DNA from: an uncultured Opitutia bacterium
Lineage (GTDB): Bacteria > Verrucomicrobiota > Verrucomicrobiia > Opitutales > Opitutaceae
NCBI GenBank assembly: GCA_903862955.1
Contig: CAIPAH010000025.1
Span: forward strand, 17,809 to 81,808
Direction: 5' to 3'
DNA length: 64,000 nucleotides
The translations under genes and the position numbers were made by a program. The first letter of the stretch is position 1. Each line of letters begins with the position of its first letter. Shown one piece after another: positions 8,202 to 17,289 of the stretch. The notes under the pieces were generated by a model that was given only the letters and a program-made list of their open reading frames with translations, searched no databases and was not told where the DNA came from.

Positions 8202-8836
8202 TATTTTTTCCCTCCCTTGAAAGCGGACTTGAAGCGCAGGAACAGCTGGAGCGACAGCCGGTGGGTCTGGGGATTCCGGCTCACGCCGGCGCCGGCAAAG
8301 GCATAATCCTCGAAAAATTCCGCGAGGACCTGGTCCGCCCGCAGCTGGTCGAGATAGGCGGACGCGTAGCCGCTGGCCTCATCCGGCGTCCCGCGCACCG
8401 TGCCCCGGAGCGTGAGGCCCAGCACCGATTGTTCGTAGGAATCCAGCTCGATGTCCTTGGGCAGCGTCTGGCCCAGCCGGAGGATGAGCTGGGAAACCGC
8501 CGGGCGCGACTTCAGGAAGGCGTCCACCTCGGTGACGCGCGCCTGTTCGTCCTGGAATTTCTTGTAGAGGGCGATGAACCGGTCGCTTTCGCGCTTGTCC
8601 CGGTCGATCTGGCGGTCCCAGTCCGCGACCTGGCGGTCGAGGTTGTGGATCTTGTATTCCTGGAACGCGAACCACAGCAGCAGGGCCAGGGCGATGAAGA
8701 TGGAGGCGCCGTTGATGAAGAAGGTCGTGCGCACGACCTTGGTATCCGGCAACCGCGCGAAATTGCGCAGGTTGGGATGCCAGGGCGGCATGACCGAGGC
8801 GGCGGCCTCAGGCTTTCTTTTCAGCAACGACGGCAT
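8201..8836 (-). CDS. pilN: Type IV pilus assembly protein PilN
   Basis: A 211-residue bitopic protein with a cytoplasmic N-terminus, a transmembrane helix at about 38-57, a coiled coil (about 60-100: NLDRQVADWDRQIDRDKRESDRF) and a periplasmic domain containing LTLRGTVRGTPDEASGYASAYLDQL. The cytoplasmic tail would bind the actin-like PilM, and the periplasmic part would pair with PilO. The chosen ATG (8836) overlaps the pilM 3' end by 29 bp. A second in-frame ATG at 8791, 16 bp past the pilM stop, is an equally possible start. Confidence 0.83.
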   Translation of the reverse strand: MPSLLKRKPEAAASVMPPWHPNLRNFARLPDTKVVRTTFFINGASIFIALALLLWFAFQEYKIHNLDRQVADWDRQIDRDKRESDRFIALYKKFQDEQARVTEVDAFLKSRPAVSQLILRLGQTLPKDIELDSYEQSVLGLTLRGTVRGTPDEASGYASAYLDQLRADQVLAEFFEDYAFAGAGVSRNPQTHRLSLQLFLRFKSAFKGGKK

Positions 8837-9872
8837 TGGCGGCGGGTTGGGCGGGAGGTTGGTTGGCCATCAGGCTGAGCAGGCCCAGCCAGCGCAGGTC
8901 CACCCCTTCCGGGGCGACGCCCTCGGGAATGGTGACCGAACGGGATTGCAGCCAGGCCACGAGGTCCAGCTTGGTGCTCGACACGCCGAGCGCCGTGGCA
9001 ATCGCGCCATCGAGCCACGCGAGCTTCGTGGGGAGCATCGTGCAGATCACCTGGCCGACCGACTGGCCGGTCTGCACTTCATAAAAACCGATCGAGGACT
9101 GCAGTTCCTTCAGCAGCTTCTTGACGAGCAGCGGACCCATGCCCGTGAAGTCAAAGGTGTTCGAGTAAAACAGCTTCTTGGCCGACTCCTCGTCCTTCAG
9201 CCCCAGCTCCTTTTGCACGATGGGCACCATCGCATCGAGTCCCTGCGGGATCGGGCGCGAGGCTTCCACCCCACCCGAGGAAACGATGAATGAGTGCGTG
9301 ATATCCGTGCCAATCTCCAGCACCAGCGTGGGCGTCTTGGACTTGGTAAACGCAAAGTAATCCACCAAGGCCCCGAGCGTCGAAACGGAACCCAACTCGA
9401 GCGCTTCGGGATAAATCCCCGACGCCAACAAGCTGTCCTGCGCCGTCACAATGTCATCCGAGGGCAGGCCGCAAAAAAGCACGTCCTTCTGCGTCGCTTT
9501 CGACACGTCATAGTCCGTGCCATCCGCCGCATTGATCAGGTGGATGGTGTATTTGTCCGGCTCGATGCGGAACTGCGTGGTCAGCAGCTCCGGAAAATAG
9601 CCCGCCTCCTTGGCCCGTTTCAGGTCCAACGACGCCCGGCGCACTAGGCGCTTCGCCGGATAGACGCCGCAGCAGGCGTTCATATACCCACTCGGACCCG
9701 GTTTGGGCTGAATGACGTGGATGGCCTCCGCGATGGCATCGGCATCCCCCACCGGGCAAAGTCGCAACTCCTCGATCACCATGGGAGCCACCGGAGCAGA
9801 GGTGCGCGCCAACAGCATCGTATGGTCCGATTGCTCGACGAAATAGCCTTTTGCCTTAGTGGAAAAAAACAT
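8808..9872 (-). CDS. pilM: PilM-like actin-fold pilus assembly protein
   Basis: A 354-residue cytoplasmic protein in the position of PilM, first gene of the pilus alignment operon. It carries the ATPase-like segment TPTLVLEIGTDITHSFIVSSGGVEASRPIPQGLDAM, corresponding to the phosphate-2 and connect regions of the FtsA/PilM actin fold, and a C-terminal helix-rich part with ELQSSIGFYEVQTGQSVG. PilM binds the PilN tail and couples the alignment complex to the motor platform. The N-terminus is divergent from the usual IGIDIGS start, so nucleotide binding should not be taken for granted. No obvious Shine-Dalgarno site precedes ATG 9872. Confidence 0.82.
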   Translation of the reverse strand: MFFSTKAKGYFVEQSDHTMLLARTSAPVAPMVIEELRLCPVGDADAIAEAIHVIQPKPGPSGYMNACCGVYPAKRLVRRASLDLKRAKEAGYFPELLTTQFRIEPDKYTIHLINAADGTDYDVSKATQKDVLFCGLPSDDIVTAQDSLLASGIYPEALELGSVSTLGALVDYFAFTKSKTPTLVLEIGTDITHSFIVSSGGVEASRPIPQGLDAMVPIVQKELGLKDEESAKKLFYSNTFDFTGMGPLLVKKLLKELQSSIGFYEVQTGQSVGQVICTMLPTKLAWLDGAIATALGVSSTKLDLVAWLQSRSVTIPEGVAPEGVDLRWLGLLSLMANQPPAQPAANAVVAEKKA

Positions 9873-10440
9873 ACGACGTGGTGGAGGCCGTCAGAAACCG
9901 GGTCGCTTGCCGTGGGGTTATTACTCTAGGAGGTTGGATGAAGGAGAAAAGCAGGCCGCAGATGCACTTGTGGATGCACCGGAGCGCAAATCGAGCGCGA
10001 AAACTCGCCAAAAAAACCGTTCATTACAAGCCTATTCCCCCGCCGCACCCGCTGTCTGCCAGCCATTTACCTTTTCTTCATGAACGCTTTTTGCACGATA
10101 TTCAGAGCTCGCCGTTGAGCGTGTAAAACCCGCGCCGCGTCTCCTCGGACTCGCCACCTGAGCAGCCTTTCAACGCCTTTCGCGGCGATTCCCATCGGTC
10201 TGACCTCCCTGTCGCCATACGCTTGCACTTGATACGCAATAGGATCCGAAAAACTCCGGTTTTGCCCGACACACGGGCGAAAATCTCATTTGATCGCCAA
10301 AATTATATTCTTATAGAATTAATTTATAATGAGTTACGAAATTATACCGACCACGATCATCGCTGTTCGATCACGCAACAGATGGAGCGGCCCGCGTGGA
10401 TACGAGTCTGGCTCCCGCAGGCGCCATTCTTGGCGGAAAT
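9873..10440. other. Intergenic region with an AT-rich island upstream of pilM
   Basis: About 570 bp with no convincing gene. It should hold the pil operon promoter (minus strand). Positions 10261-10380 have only about 37 % G+C by hand count, and 10295-10335 is almost pure A/T, against about 65 % around it. The island has several TATAAT-like hexamers on the minus strand, for example in GAATATAATTTT, but no convincing -35 partner. A 5-bp stem hairpin (gcccg/cgggc) lies at about 10264-10278. A 78-codon frame across the region is not credible. Confidence 0.5.
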
Positions 10441-10470
10441 AAAAAACCCGCCGCGATGAACGGCGGGTTT
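10441..10470 (-). terminator. Intrinsic terminator after the bS22-like gene
   Basis: A perfect 10-bp stem (10444-10453 with 10461-10470, 7-nt loop) runs into a TTTTTT-ATTT tract on the minus strand. It lies about 43 bp past the stop of the 33-codon gene and closes the rpsT-side gene block. Confidence 0.9.
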
Positions 10471-10512
10471 GCGAGTTGGGCAAAGCGGGCGCGCTTCAAA
10501 GGCGCGCGCGAT

Positions 10513-10614
10513 TTACTTCTGCCACGTGCGCTTTTTGTGACGGTTCGCCTTGAGGCGTTTCCGGCGCTTGTGCTTCGACATTTTCAGCCGGCGTTTCTTT
10601 TTGAGATTACCCAT
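10513..10614 (-). CDS. bS22-like small basic ribosomal protein (AURKAIP1/COX24 domain)
   Basis: A 33-residue, extremely basic protein: [20 protein letters not shown], then [13 protein letters not shown]. Length and pattern (MG.. KKRRxxMSKxKxRK) match the actinobacterial ribosomal protein bS22 and the AURKAIP1/COX24 (mS38) domain, which sits near the decoding centre of the small subunit. It is too short for most gene finders. The ATG at 10614 is 50 bp after the addA stop, and a strong terminator follows, so it ends the transcript or has its own promoter. A ribosomal role is inferred from the family; the coding call is strong because nearly every residue fits the family. Confidence 0.85.
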   Translation of the reverse strand: MGNLKKKRRLKMSKHKRRKRLKANRHKKRTWQK

Positions 10615-10664
10615 GGTGTGGAGATTGAGAGCGCACCGTGCGAGGCGCACCCCACCCTGTAAAG

Positions 10665-13600
10665 CTAGAATTTTTCCCCGCTCACGTCGCACCCCGCGCC
10701 GGCGACGCTGGAAAAAACCAGCCGGCGGATCCGGCAGCCCGGGAAAAATCCCGCCAGGCAATCCCCGTAGGCCGCGAGCTGCGGGGTGTATTCCGCCACC
10801 AATCGCGCCAACAGCGCGTCGTCCGTCTCTCCCGTCCGGCGCCGGTTCGTCTTCCAGTCCACCACCCAGATTTCATTCGCCGCCGCGTCGTGCAGCACCA
10901 GGTCGATCACGCCGTCGATCCACGCGTCCGTCCGCAGCGGCGCAAAAATCCCGATCTCGGCGCGCCGCGTCCACCGCGCCTCCCGCAACACCAGCCACGC
11001 CGCGCTCGCCCGCAATCGCGCCCATTCCTCCGCCCCGCGCGGCCCGACCCCCTGCGCCTCCGCGGCGCGTAACGCCTGTGCCCCATACTCCGCCACTGTC
11101 GCCTCGTCACCGTCCCACGGGAGAAACTCCATCGTCTCGTGCCACCACAGGCCGTAGGTGATCGGATCATCCGCGCTCCACCCCGCCGGCTCGTCCAAGC
11201 CTGATTCATGCCGCGCTTCCCGCACGACATCTGGCGCCTCGGCCAGCTGGTGCGGCAACAACCGCGCCGGCAACGCCGGTGCCGCCGGCGCGAGCGCGAG
11301 CGGTTTCGCCAGCGCAGGCGCGGGCACTTCCAACCGGGGCGGCTCGATTTCGATCTGCGGTTCGCCCGTCAGCTCCGCGAGCGCGCCGAGATTGGCACCC
11401 CACAATTCCGCAAAGGTCGGGTCGCGCTGCGTTCCGCCAAATCCGTCCACCCACGGCAGCACCAGGCCGCGCCGCGCGCGCGTCAGCGTCACATACAGCA
11501 GCCGGATCAATTCCCGCACGCGTTCCCGTTCGCGCGACTCCTTCGTCGCGGCCGGCAGGCTCGCGGGATCGAAAAACACCTGCGCGCCCTGCGCATCGTG
11601 CAACAGCTTCAGGCCGGTCTCGGGCGGCTTGCCGATTCCCCGCCACAGGCCGAGCACGATGACCACCGGCCATTCGAGTCCCTTCGCCGAATGCGACGTC
11701 AACAGATTGATCGCGTCCTCCGTCGGCTTGCCCGCGGGCCGCCCGTCCTCGAGATGCGCGAGCAATTCCGCCAGCCACGTTCGCGGACCCGCCCCCTGCA
11801 ATCCCAGATCGGCCGCCTGCGCCAGCAGCCGGTCGAGCTCGTTCTCCATGCCGCCCGTCGGGTCCAGCGCCCGCGCGCGCTCCGCCAGCGCGGCCGCACG
11901 CGCCAGTTCGCGCGCAAAGGTTTCCAGCGCGCGCCCTTCGTCATTCACGCGCATCACGAATGGCCGCACCTGGGTCAGCGCCTCCGCCAGCGGAGCGGCA
12001 TGCACCGAGGGCTCGTCCCACGCCAGCCGGCCGTGGCGGCGGAGCTCGGACGCGATCAACGCATCGCTCACGCCGAAAATTTCCCGCAGCACGCCCACCC
12101 ACTCGAAGGTGTTTTCCGGATCCGCACACACCGCGAGCAGGCCCGCCACCCACGCGAAAACCGGATGATCACCGCTGCGATTGCGGCGCGTGTGCAGCGC
12201 CACCTGCAGCCCCGCGCGCTCGAAGGCCTTGCGCGCTGTGGACAGCCACTCGTTTCGCGGGGCCAGCACCGCGATGTCGCCCCACCGGCAAGCCCCCACC
12301 GCCGCCGGGCCGTGCTGCCGCAGCCACTCCGCGACTTGCCGCGCTTCCTCCGTCAGCCAGGCTTCGACGCCCTCCGGTGTGCGGGCCGGCATCGTCAGCG
12401 CCAGCCGAGCCACCAAACCGGTTTCGTTCTTCGGACCCGCCTCGAGCGGCACATAAGGCATCTGCAGGAAGGGCTCGGGCGCACCGTCCGCGGGTGGCAG
12501 GCCGAAATTTTCCTGGCGCGCGGGCCCGAATGCCACCGGCAGCGTGGCGTTGAGAAAATGAATCACGGCGTGCGGCGCGCGAAACGTCACCTGGAACTGC
12601 AGCAGCTCGCCGCCGTCGCCCCGGCGGAACGCCTCCACGTGACGCGAAAATTTTCCGATGTCCGCGCGCGTGCTGTAAATCGCCTGCTGGCCGTCGCCCA
12701 CCATGCAGAAGTGGCCCGGACGCGGCCCCACGCCCCGTCCGTGCGCCAGCGGCCAGGTCCCGCGCGGCGCGCCCGGTGGACGCGTCAGCTCCACCAGCAC
12801 CGCGAACTGCTGTGGATCGGTGTCCTGCGCCTCGTCCAGGATGATCCGCCAGCCCTCGGCGCGCACGCGTTCCAGCAACGTGTCGTCGTCCAGCACCGCC
12901 ATCGCGGCATCGACCTGGTCCACGTAAGTCTGCACGCCGCGCGTAAACCGCCACGCGCGATACCGCCCCGCCAGCTCCGCCGCCAGCACCGCGCCCGCGT
13001 CCGCGAGCCACGCCTTCACCGGGGCAAAGAAACGCGCGTAGAGTTCCTTGATGCCCGCCGCCGCGCCCTCGGGCTTGGGCAATGGCAGATACGCGCGCTC
13101 CGCCTGGAATTTGCGCAGCCACTCGCCGGCCACGGCTTGGTTTCGACGCAGTGCTTCCGCGCCCTTGCCGCGGCTGGTGGCGGCGAGAATGTCGCGCAGG
13201 GCACCCGCATCCGGTTCCGGCGGCGACGCCGTCACCGTCTGCTTCACAAATTCCTCCGCCGTCGCGCGGGGCAGCTCGCGGGCCAAGTCAAAAATGGCGT
13301 CCAGCGGCGCGTGCCGCAGGAACGCGTCGATCTGGGCCGGCGTCAGCGCGGAGAACTGCATGCTGTCCTGCTCGAGGAATTCCTCCCACAACGCCTCGTC
13401 GTCGTCGGCCACCACCGTGGGATTCAGGTTGATGCCCACCGTCTGGCCGTAGGTCTGCGCGAGCTTGAGACAGAAGCTGTGGATCGTCCCGAAGAACGCC
13501 CGCTCGAGGTGGTCCAGCGGCGACAGGTCCCGGCTGCCCATTTCGGTGATCCGCCGCATCAGCACCTGGCGCGCCCGCTGCTCAATCTGCGCCGCGGCTT

Positions 13601-13793
13601 TCCGTGTGTAGGTGACGACCGCGGTCTTCCGGAGACGCTCCGCGCCCTGCGGCGCCAGCGCCATCGCCGCCAGCCGCTCGGAAATCGCCGTGGTCTTCCC
13701 GGAGCCCGCGTTGGCGCTCACCGCGAAATTCGCGTCCCATTCGTCGCGAAACCGCTCGCGGGCCAGCTGGTCGATCAGCGGCGCGTCACTCAT
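10665..13793 (-). CDS. addA: AddA-type UvrD-like helicase/nuclease
   Basis: A 1042-residue superfamily 1A helicase fused to a PD-(D/E)XK nuclease. Helicase motifs include Walker [15 protein letters not shown] near residue 30, the [10 protein letters not shown] motif Ia, [11 protein letters not shown] (Walker B), [12 protein letters not shown], and the late motif [20 protein letters not shown]. The C-terminal nuclease shows [21 protein letters not shown] and QLAAY, the RecB-family catalytic core. With AddB it processes double-strand DNA ends for RecA loading. ATG 13793 (MSDAPLIDQ) overlaps the addB stop by 8 bp, so the two subunits are coupled. An upstream extension to 13901 lies inside addB and is rejected. 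Confidence 0.9.
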   Translation of the reverse strand: MSDAPLIDQLARERFRDEWDANFAVSANAGSGKTTAISERLAAMALAPQGAERLRKTAVVTYTRKAAAQIEQRARQVLMRRITEMGSRDLSPLDHLERAFFGTIHSFCLKLAQTYGQTVGINLNPTVVADDDEALWEEFLEQDSMQFSALTPAQIDAFLRHAPLDAIFDLARELPRATAEEFVKQTVTASPPEPDAGALRDILAATSRGKGAEALRRNQAVAGEWLRKFQAERAYLPLPKPEGAAAGIKELYARFFAPVKAWLADAGAVLAAELAGRYRAWRFTRGVQTYVDQVDAAMAVLDDDTLLERVRAEGWRIILDEAQDTDPQQFAVLVELTRPPGAPRGTWPLAHGRGVGPRPGHFCMVGDGQQAIYSTRADIGKFSRHVEAFRRGDGGELLQFQVTFRAPHAVIHFLNATLPVAFGPARQENFGLPPADGAPEPFLQMPYVPLEAGPKNETGLVARLALTMPARTPEGVEAWLTEEARQVAEWLRQHGPAAVGACRWGDIAVLAPRNEWLSTARKAFERAGLQVALHTRRNRSGDHPVFAWVAGLLAVCADPENTFEWVGVLREIFGVSDALIASELRRHGRLAWDEPSVHAAPLAEALTQVRPFVMRVNDEGRALETFARELARAAALAERARALDPTGGMENELDRLLAQAADLGLQGAGPRTWLAELLAHLEDGRPAGKPTEDAINLLTSHSAKGLEWPVVIVLGLWRGIGKPPETGLKLLHDAQGAQVFFDPASLPAATKESRERERVRELIRLLYVTLTRARRGLVLPWVDGFGGTQRDPTFAELWGANLGALAELTGEPQIEIEPPRLEVPAPALAKPLALAPAAPALPARLLPHQLAEAPDVVREARHESGLDEPAGWSADDPITYGLWWHETMEFLPWDGDEATVAEYGAQALRAAEAQGVGPRGAEEWARLRASAAWLVLREARWTRRAEIGIFAPLRTDAWIDGVIDLVLHDAAANEIWVVDWKTNRRRTGETDDALLARLVAEYTPQLAAYGDCLAGFFPGCRIRRLVFSSVAGAGCDVSGEKF

Positions 13794-16656
13794 CGTCCGC
13801 CTCCGCGTTCGCCCCACCAAACGTCGCCGCAAATTTCGCCGCCAGCACCGCATGCCGCACCGGCGTGCTCGCCAGCGGCCACGCGTAACCCGGCGGCGCA
13901 TAATCCGACCGGTCCTTCGTCAGCGCGCCATACACGCCCCGCGTCATTGCCGCCGCGAGCCAGTCCAGCTTCGCCAGCGCCACGTCGAGCACGCCGAAAT
14001 CAATCATCGCGGTCGCGTCCGGCTTGACCATCCAGACCCGGCCCGAGCGCGCGCCGAGCGACCGGGCGGCGGCAAGATAGACGCCGAGCTGCAGCGACGC
14101 ACCGCTGCGGGCCATTCGCTCCACCGAGAGATTGAGATCCCCGCCCGTCTTGAAATCCACGATGTCCACCTGCGCCCCGCGCCACTCGGGGCGGTCGAGC
14201 CGCACGAGATCCATGCGCCCCACCACCGGCAGCCGCCATTCGCCCCGAGACACCTCCGCCTGCGCCGGCAGCCAGGTCTCCGTCGCGACGTAACGCCCGG
14301 CATCGAGCGCAAAGACATTTTCCAGCAGCGCGGCACAAATCTGCGCGAGCTCCGCGTGAAACGAATCCCAATGCCGATCCGCCGGCCACTGCCGGCGTCG
14401 CTCGGCCAGCGCCGCTGCGAGGCGTTCGCGCGCTTCCGCCAGCGGCGGTATCTCGCCAAAGCCCTTCGTCACTTCCGTGCTGTGCAACGCCGCCGCGAGC
14501 AACAGGTGCGCCTGCTGGCCGAGCACCTTGCGCCGCGTCCGCCCAAACGGCTCCCAGCCCACGCGGCGCACCTCCAGCACCGCCTCGAACCAAAGCTCCG
14601 CCGGATCCTGCACGCCGCGCTCGATGAGTTTCGCCGGCAACTTCGCCGGCGACACGAGCTTCGGGTCACCCGCGAAGAAATATTCGTCGAACGGCCGCGC
14701 TGCGTCGCGCCGCCCCAGCCACACCGCCTGCCACGCCGTCACGTCCGTCGCACTCGGTTCCGGCGGCAGCTCCACCGCCAGCCGGTCAAACGCCGCCTCG
14801 GGGCCGCCGGGCCCGTCGGCCAAGCCCTGCGCCCAGATCACGCGCTCGAGCCACGCGTTGGGCGCGAGCTTCAGTTCCGGCTCAGCCTCCGAGAACACCG
14901 CCGCAGAAAAAATCACCTCGTGCTGCGTGTCGCGCGCCAAGCCCTGCGCGCCCGCCCGCTCCAACGCCGCCCGGTCCTCGCTCGTGAACAATCCCAGCGT
15001 GAAGCGCCCGCGCCCGTTGAGTTCTGTACGCTGCTCGTCCGTCAGCCACCAGCTCGGCCGGCGTGGAGGCGGCCAGGTGCCAGCATTGCTCTCGACGAAA
15101 ATCACGTGCGACCACGACACGCCCTCCATTCGCCGCCACGTCCCCAGCGTGACACGGGCAAAAATTCCCCGGCCCGGCACCGCCGTCACGGGCGCATTCG
15201 CGGGCAAAAACGATTCCAGCGCCGCAAACACGACGCCGACGGGCATCGGCGCCGTTTCGCGTGCCGCCAGCGCGTCGAGCGGGCCGAAGCCCTCCGGCTC
15301 ATCCAGTTCCAGCGCGTCGCAGGCGGCCCGGAATTTCGCCAACGCCCCGGCCAGCGTCATCTCCGCCGGCCACGCCGGCAGGATCAAACCCGCCACGCGC
15401 GCAAGTTCCGGGGTTTTCTCCGTCCAGTCCGCGACGTGCGCGGCCACGCCGTGCGCCTGGTGCGCATCGAAGCTCCGCTCGACCGCGCGTCGCGCCTCGG
15501 CCTGCGACACGGACACGGCGCCTAGCGCCCGCAGCAGCGGCCACAGCTCCAGGAATTCCTCGATCCGCGCGCCGCGCTCGAAAAACGCCAGCAGCGCGCG
15601 CTGCGCCTGCACTTCCAGCGGCGGCGGACCCGAGGTCTCCAGTAGGTCGACAAACGCCACGCCTCTTTCCGCCAACCGCCGCGCCAGCATCAGGTGCGCC
15701 GGGTCCGCGCGGGGAAACACGACGCCCAAATTCTCTGCGCCCGCGGCCAGCCGCGCGACAATCTCGTCCGCCACAAGTCTCATTTCATCGCCCCGCGTGC
15801 GGCCCACGAGCACCCGCACCGGGCCGGACTCGCGCGCGTCCCGCCCCCACAGCGCGCCCACCGCTTCGCACGATTCGACGGGCTCGGGCGCGTCGATCGG
15901 CTGCGCTTCGACGCCCAGCAGCGCCGACCAGAGCGTGATCCATTTCTCGTCCAGCTCGGCGCGGCCGCGGAACGCCGGCTCGGGCAGCACCACCGTCATC
16001 GCGTCACCGCGCCGCACGAACGCGGCCACGTTGAAAAACTCGCCCCACATTTCGGGCCCCAGCCCGCAGACCAGCACGCGGCCGCCGATGTGGCGCTCGC
16101 TGTCCGGCACCGGCGTCAGGCCCGCGCGCTCCGCCACGCACGCGGCCAGCGCGTAGCCGCGCGCCTCGACCCACGCCGTCAGCTCGACAAACACGTCGCG
16201 CAGCTGCGGCAGCGGAAAATCCTCCGCGCGAAATCCCGCCTTCAGCAGCTCGTCAAAGTCATCGAGCGCGCTTTCCGCGTCACTCTGCAGACTCTGCCAG
16301 AAACCCCACTCCGCGTCCGCCGGCGCCAGCGCCGCGAGCCGTCGCACCACCAACAGACGCAGCCCCAGCAGCAGCAGCTCGCGCCCGATGGTGGGCTGCC
16401 CACCGCCGGCGAGGCCGACCCATTTCTTGCGCGCCAGGCCGGGGGTGAGGAATTCGACGCCGAGCAGCGGCAGGTTTTCCCGCAGGCAGCGCTGCTTCAA
16501 CGCCTGCGCCTGGCCGCGGGTGGGCACGATCACGTGCGCCGGCTCGAGCCGGCCGGCGCCGGCCTCCAGCCACGGGCGGATCACCTCGCGCCACGCGGTG
16601 TCGGCGTGGCGGGCAAGGTGCAGGGCAAGGCGGGACGGGACGGAGGCCACAATCAA
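13786..16656 (-). CDS. addB: AddB-like subunit with PD-(D/E)XK nuclease domain
   Basis: A protein of about 956 residues, the partner of AddA. The N-terminal half is an inactivated helicase-like region (HVIVPTRGQAQALKQR at about 40) with no Walker A. The C-terminus holds a RecB-family nuclease: VVGRMDLVRL, DIVDFKTGG and QLGVY. The four-Cys iron-sulfur staple of Firmicutes AddB is absent; the last 60 residues contain no Cys. It thus resembles the Walker-less AddB variants of alphaproteobacteria. The start is uncertain: the longest form begins with TTG (16656) and a GTG lies two codons further (16650). It is 73 bp downstream of the rpsT terminator. Confidence 0.82.
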   Translation of the reverse strand: MIVASVPSRLALHLARHADTAWREVIRPWLEAGAGRLEPAHVIVPTRGQAQALKQRCLRENLPLLGVEFLTPGLARKKWVGLAGGGQPTIGRELLLLGLRLLVVRRLAALAPADAEWGFWQSLQSDAESALDDFDELLKAGFRAEDFPLPQLRDVFVELTAWVEARGYALAACVAERAGLTPVPDSERHIGGRVLVCGLGPEMWGEFFNVAAFVRRGDAMTVVLPEPAFRGRAELDEKWITLWSALLGVEAQPIDAPEPVESCEAVGALWGRDARESGPVRVLVGRTRGDEMRLVADEIVARLAAGAENLGVVFPRADPAHLMLARRLAERGVAFVDLLETSGPPPLEVQAQRALLAFFERGARIEEFLELWPLLRALGAVSVSQAEARRAVERSFDAHQAHGVAAHVADWTEKTPELARVAGLILPAWPAEMTLAGALAKFRAACDALELDEPEGFGPLDALAARETAPMPVGVVFAALESFLPANAPVTAVPGRGIFARVTLGTWRRMEGVSWSHVIFVESNAGTWPPPRRPSWWLTDEQRTELNGRGRFTLGLFTSEDRAALERAGAQGLARDTQHEVIFSAAVFSEAEPELKLAPNAWLERVIWAQGLADGPGGPEAAFDRLAVELPPEPSATDVTAWQAVWLGRRDAARPFDEYFFAGDPKLVSPAKLPAKLIERGVQDPAELWFEAVLEVRRVGWEPFGRTRRKVLGQQAHLLLAAALHSTEVTKGFGEIPPLAEARERLAAALAERRRQWPADRHWDSFHAELAQICAALLENVFALDAGRYVATETWLPAQAEVSRGEWRLPVVGRMDLVRLDRPEWRGAQVDIVDFKTGGDLNLSVERMARSGASLQLGVYLAAARSLGARSGRVWMVKPDATAMIDFGVLDVALAKLDWLAAAMTRGVYGALTKDRSDYAPPGYAWPLASTPVRHAVLAAKFAATFGGANAEADDE

Positions 16657-16718
16657 GAACGGATGAACGCGGATGCGGCCGTGGCAAAAACAAAAGCCTC
16701 CGCGATCCCGGGCGGGGC

Positions 16719-16754
16719 AAAAACAAAAACCCCGCGGCCAGCGGCGCGCGGGGT
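16719..16754 (-). terminator. Intrinsic terminator of rpsT
   Basis: An 8-bp stem (16729-16736 with 16747-16754, 10-nt loop) followed on the minus strand by TTTTGTTTTT. It lies about 26 bp past the rpsT stop. Confidence 0.85.
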
Positions 16755-16779
16755 CAAAAGGAACGAAAACAGCGTCGGC

Positions 16780-17040
16780 TTACTTCGCGTAGACGTGCTT
16801 GGCGGCGCGGGCCTTGGCGCGGGAGGCGGCGTTCTTGTGCACGACGCCGGACTTCACGGCCTTGTCCATCGCAGAGGCGTATTCCGAAGCCGCGGCCTTC
16901 GTGGCGGCGGCGTCACCGGCCTTGATGGCGGCGTCCAGCTTCTTGTGGAGCGTCTTGAGGCGGGTCTTGACGCCCTGGTTGCGAAGGGTGAAGCGGACGG
17001 CTTTGCGCGCGGCTTTGATAGCGGACTTGGTGTTGGCCAT
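16780..17040 (-). CDS. rpsT: 30S ribosomal protein S20
   Basis: An 86-residue basic, Ala/Lys-rich three-helix protein with the canonical start MANTKSAIKAARKA and the bS20 pattern NQGVKTRLKTLHKKLDAAIKAGD, AMDKAVKSGVVHKNAASRAKAR. It binds the 5' and 3' minor domains of 16S rRNA early in 30S assembly. ATG 17040 is the family start; the open frame further upstream (to 17178) is not used. It is followed by its own terminator. A palindromic repeat (17145-17207) lies in its upstream region. Confidence 0.97.
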   Translation of the reverse strand: MANTKSAIKAARKAVRFTLRNQGVKTRLKTLHKKLDAAIKAGDAAATKAAASEYASAMDKAVKSGVVHKNAASRAKARAAKHVYAK

Positions 17041-17144
17041 GGATGGTGGGAGATTTGAGCCGGACAGAAACCCAAACGCCGGACGGAGAGTCAAGGGCAA
17101 TTCCCGGCGCACCACCCCTGGGGCGCCGGGACTACCCCGATAAT

Positions 17145-17207
17145 GAGCCCCGGGCGGGTTCCCGCCGGCCCACAACACCCAACCGACGGGAACCCACCTC
17201 CGGGCTC
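17145..17207. repeat. Palindromic intergenic element upstream of rpsT
   Basis: Two arms of about 20 bp (17145-17164 and 17187-17207) are near-perfect inverted complements (GAGCCC...GGGTTCCCG with one small indel) separated by about 22 bp. The layout is that of a mobile palindromic repeat rather than a terminator, as no T-run follows either arm. Confidence 0.7.
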
Positions 17208-17289
17208 AACTTCTGCAGTTTACGCCCGCCCGATGGCAAACGCGCGACGGCTGGGTGACGAAATTGCAACACCCGGAAGTGCCCGCCAA

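Noticed and set aside
10223..10459. 78-codon plus-strand frame across the AT-rich island
   Set aside because: Begins with TTG without a ribosome site, runs through the hairpin of a terminator, and has no protein-like pattern.
11208..15525. Long plus-strand frames (939 and 637 codons) opposite addA/addB
   Set aside because: Arg/Pro/His-rich translations typical of antisense in GC-rich DNA; addA and addB have intact motifs on the other strand.
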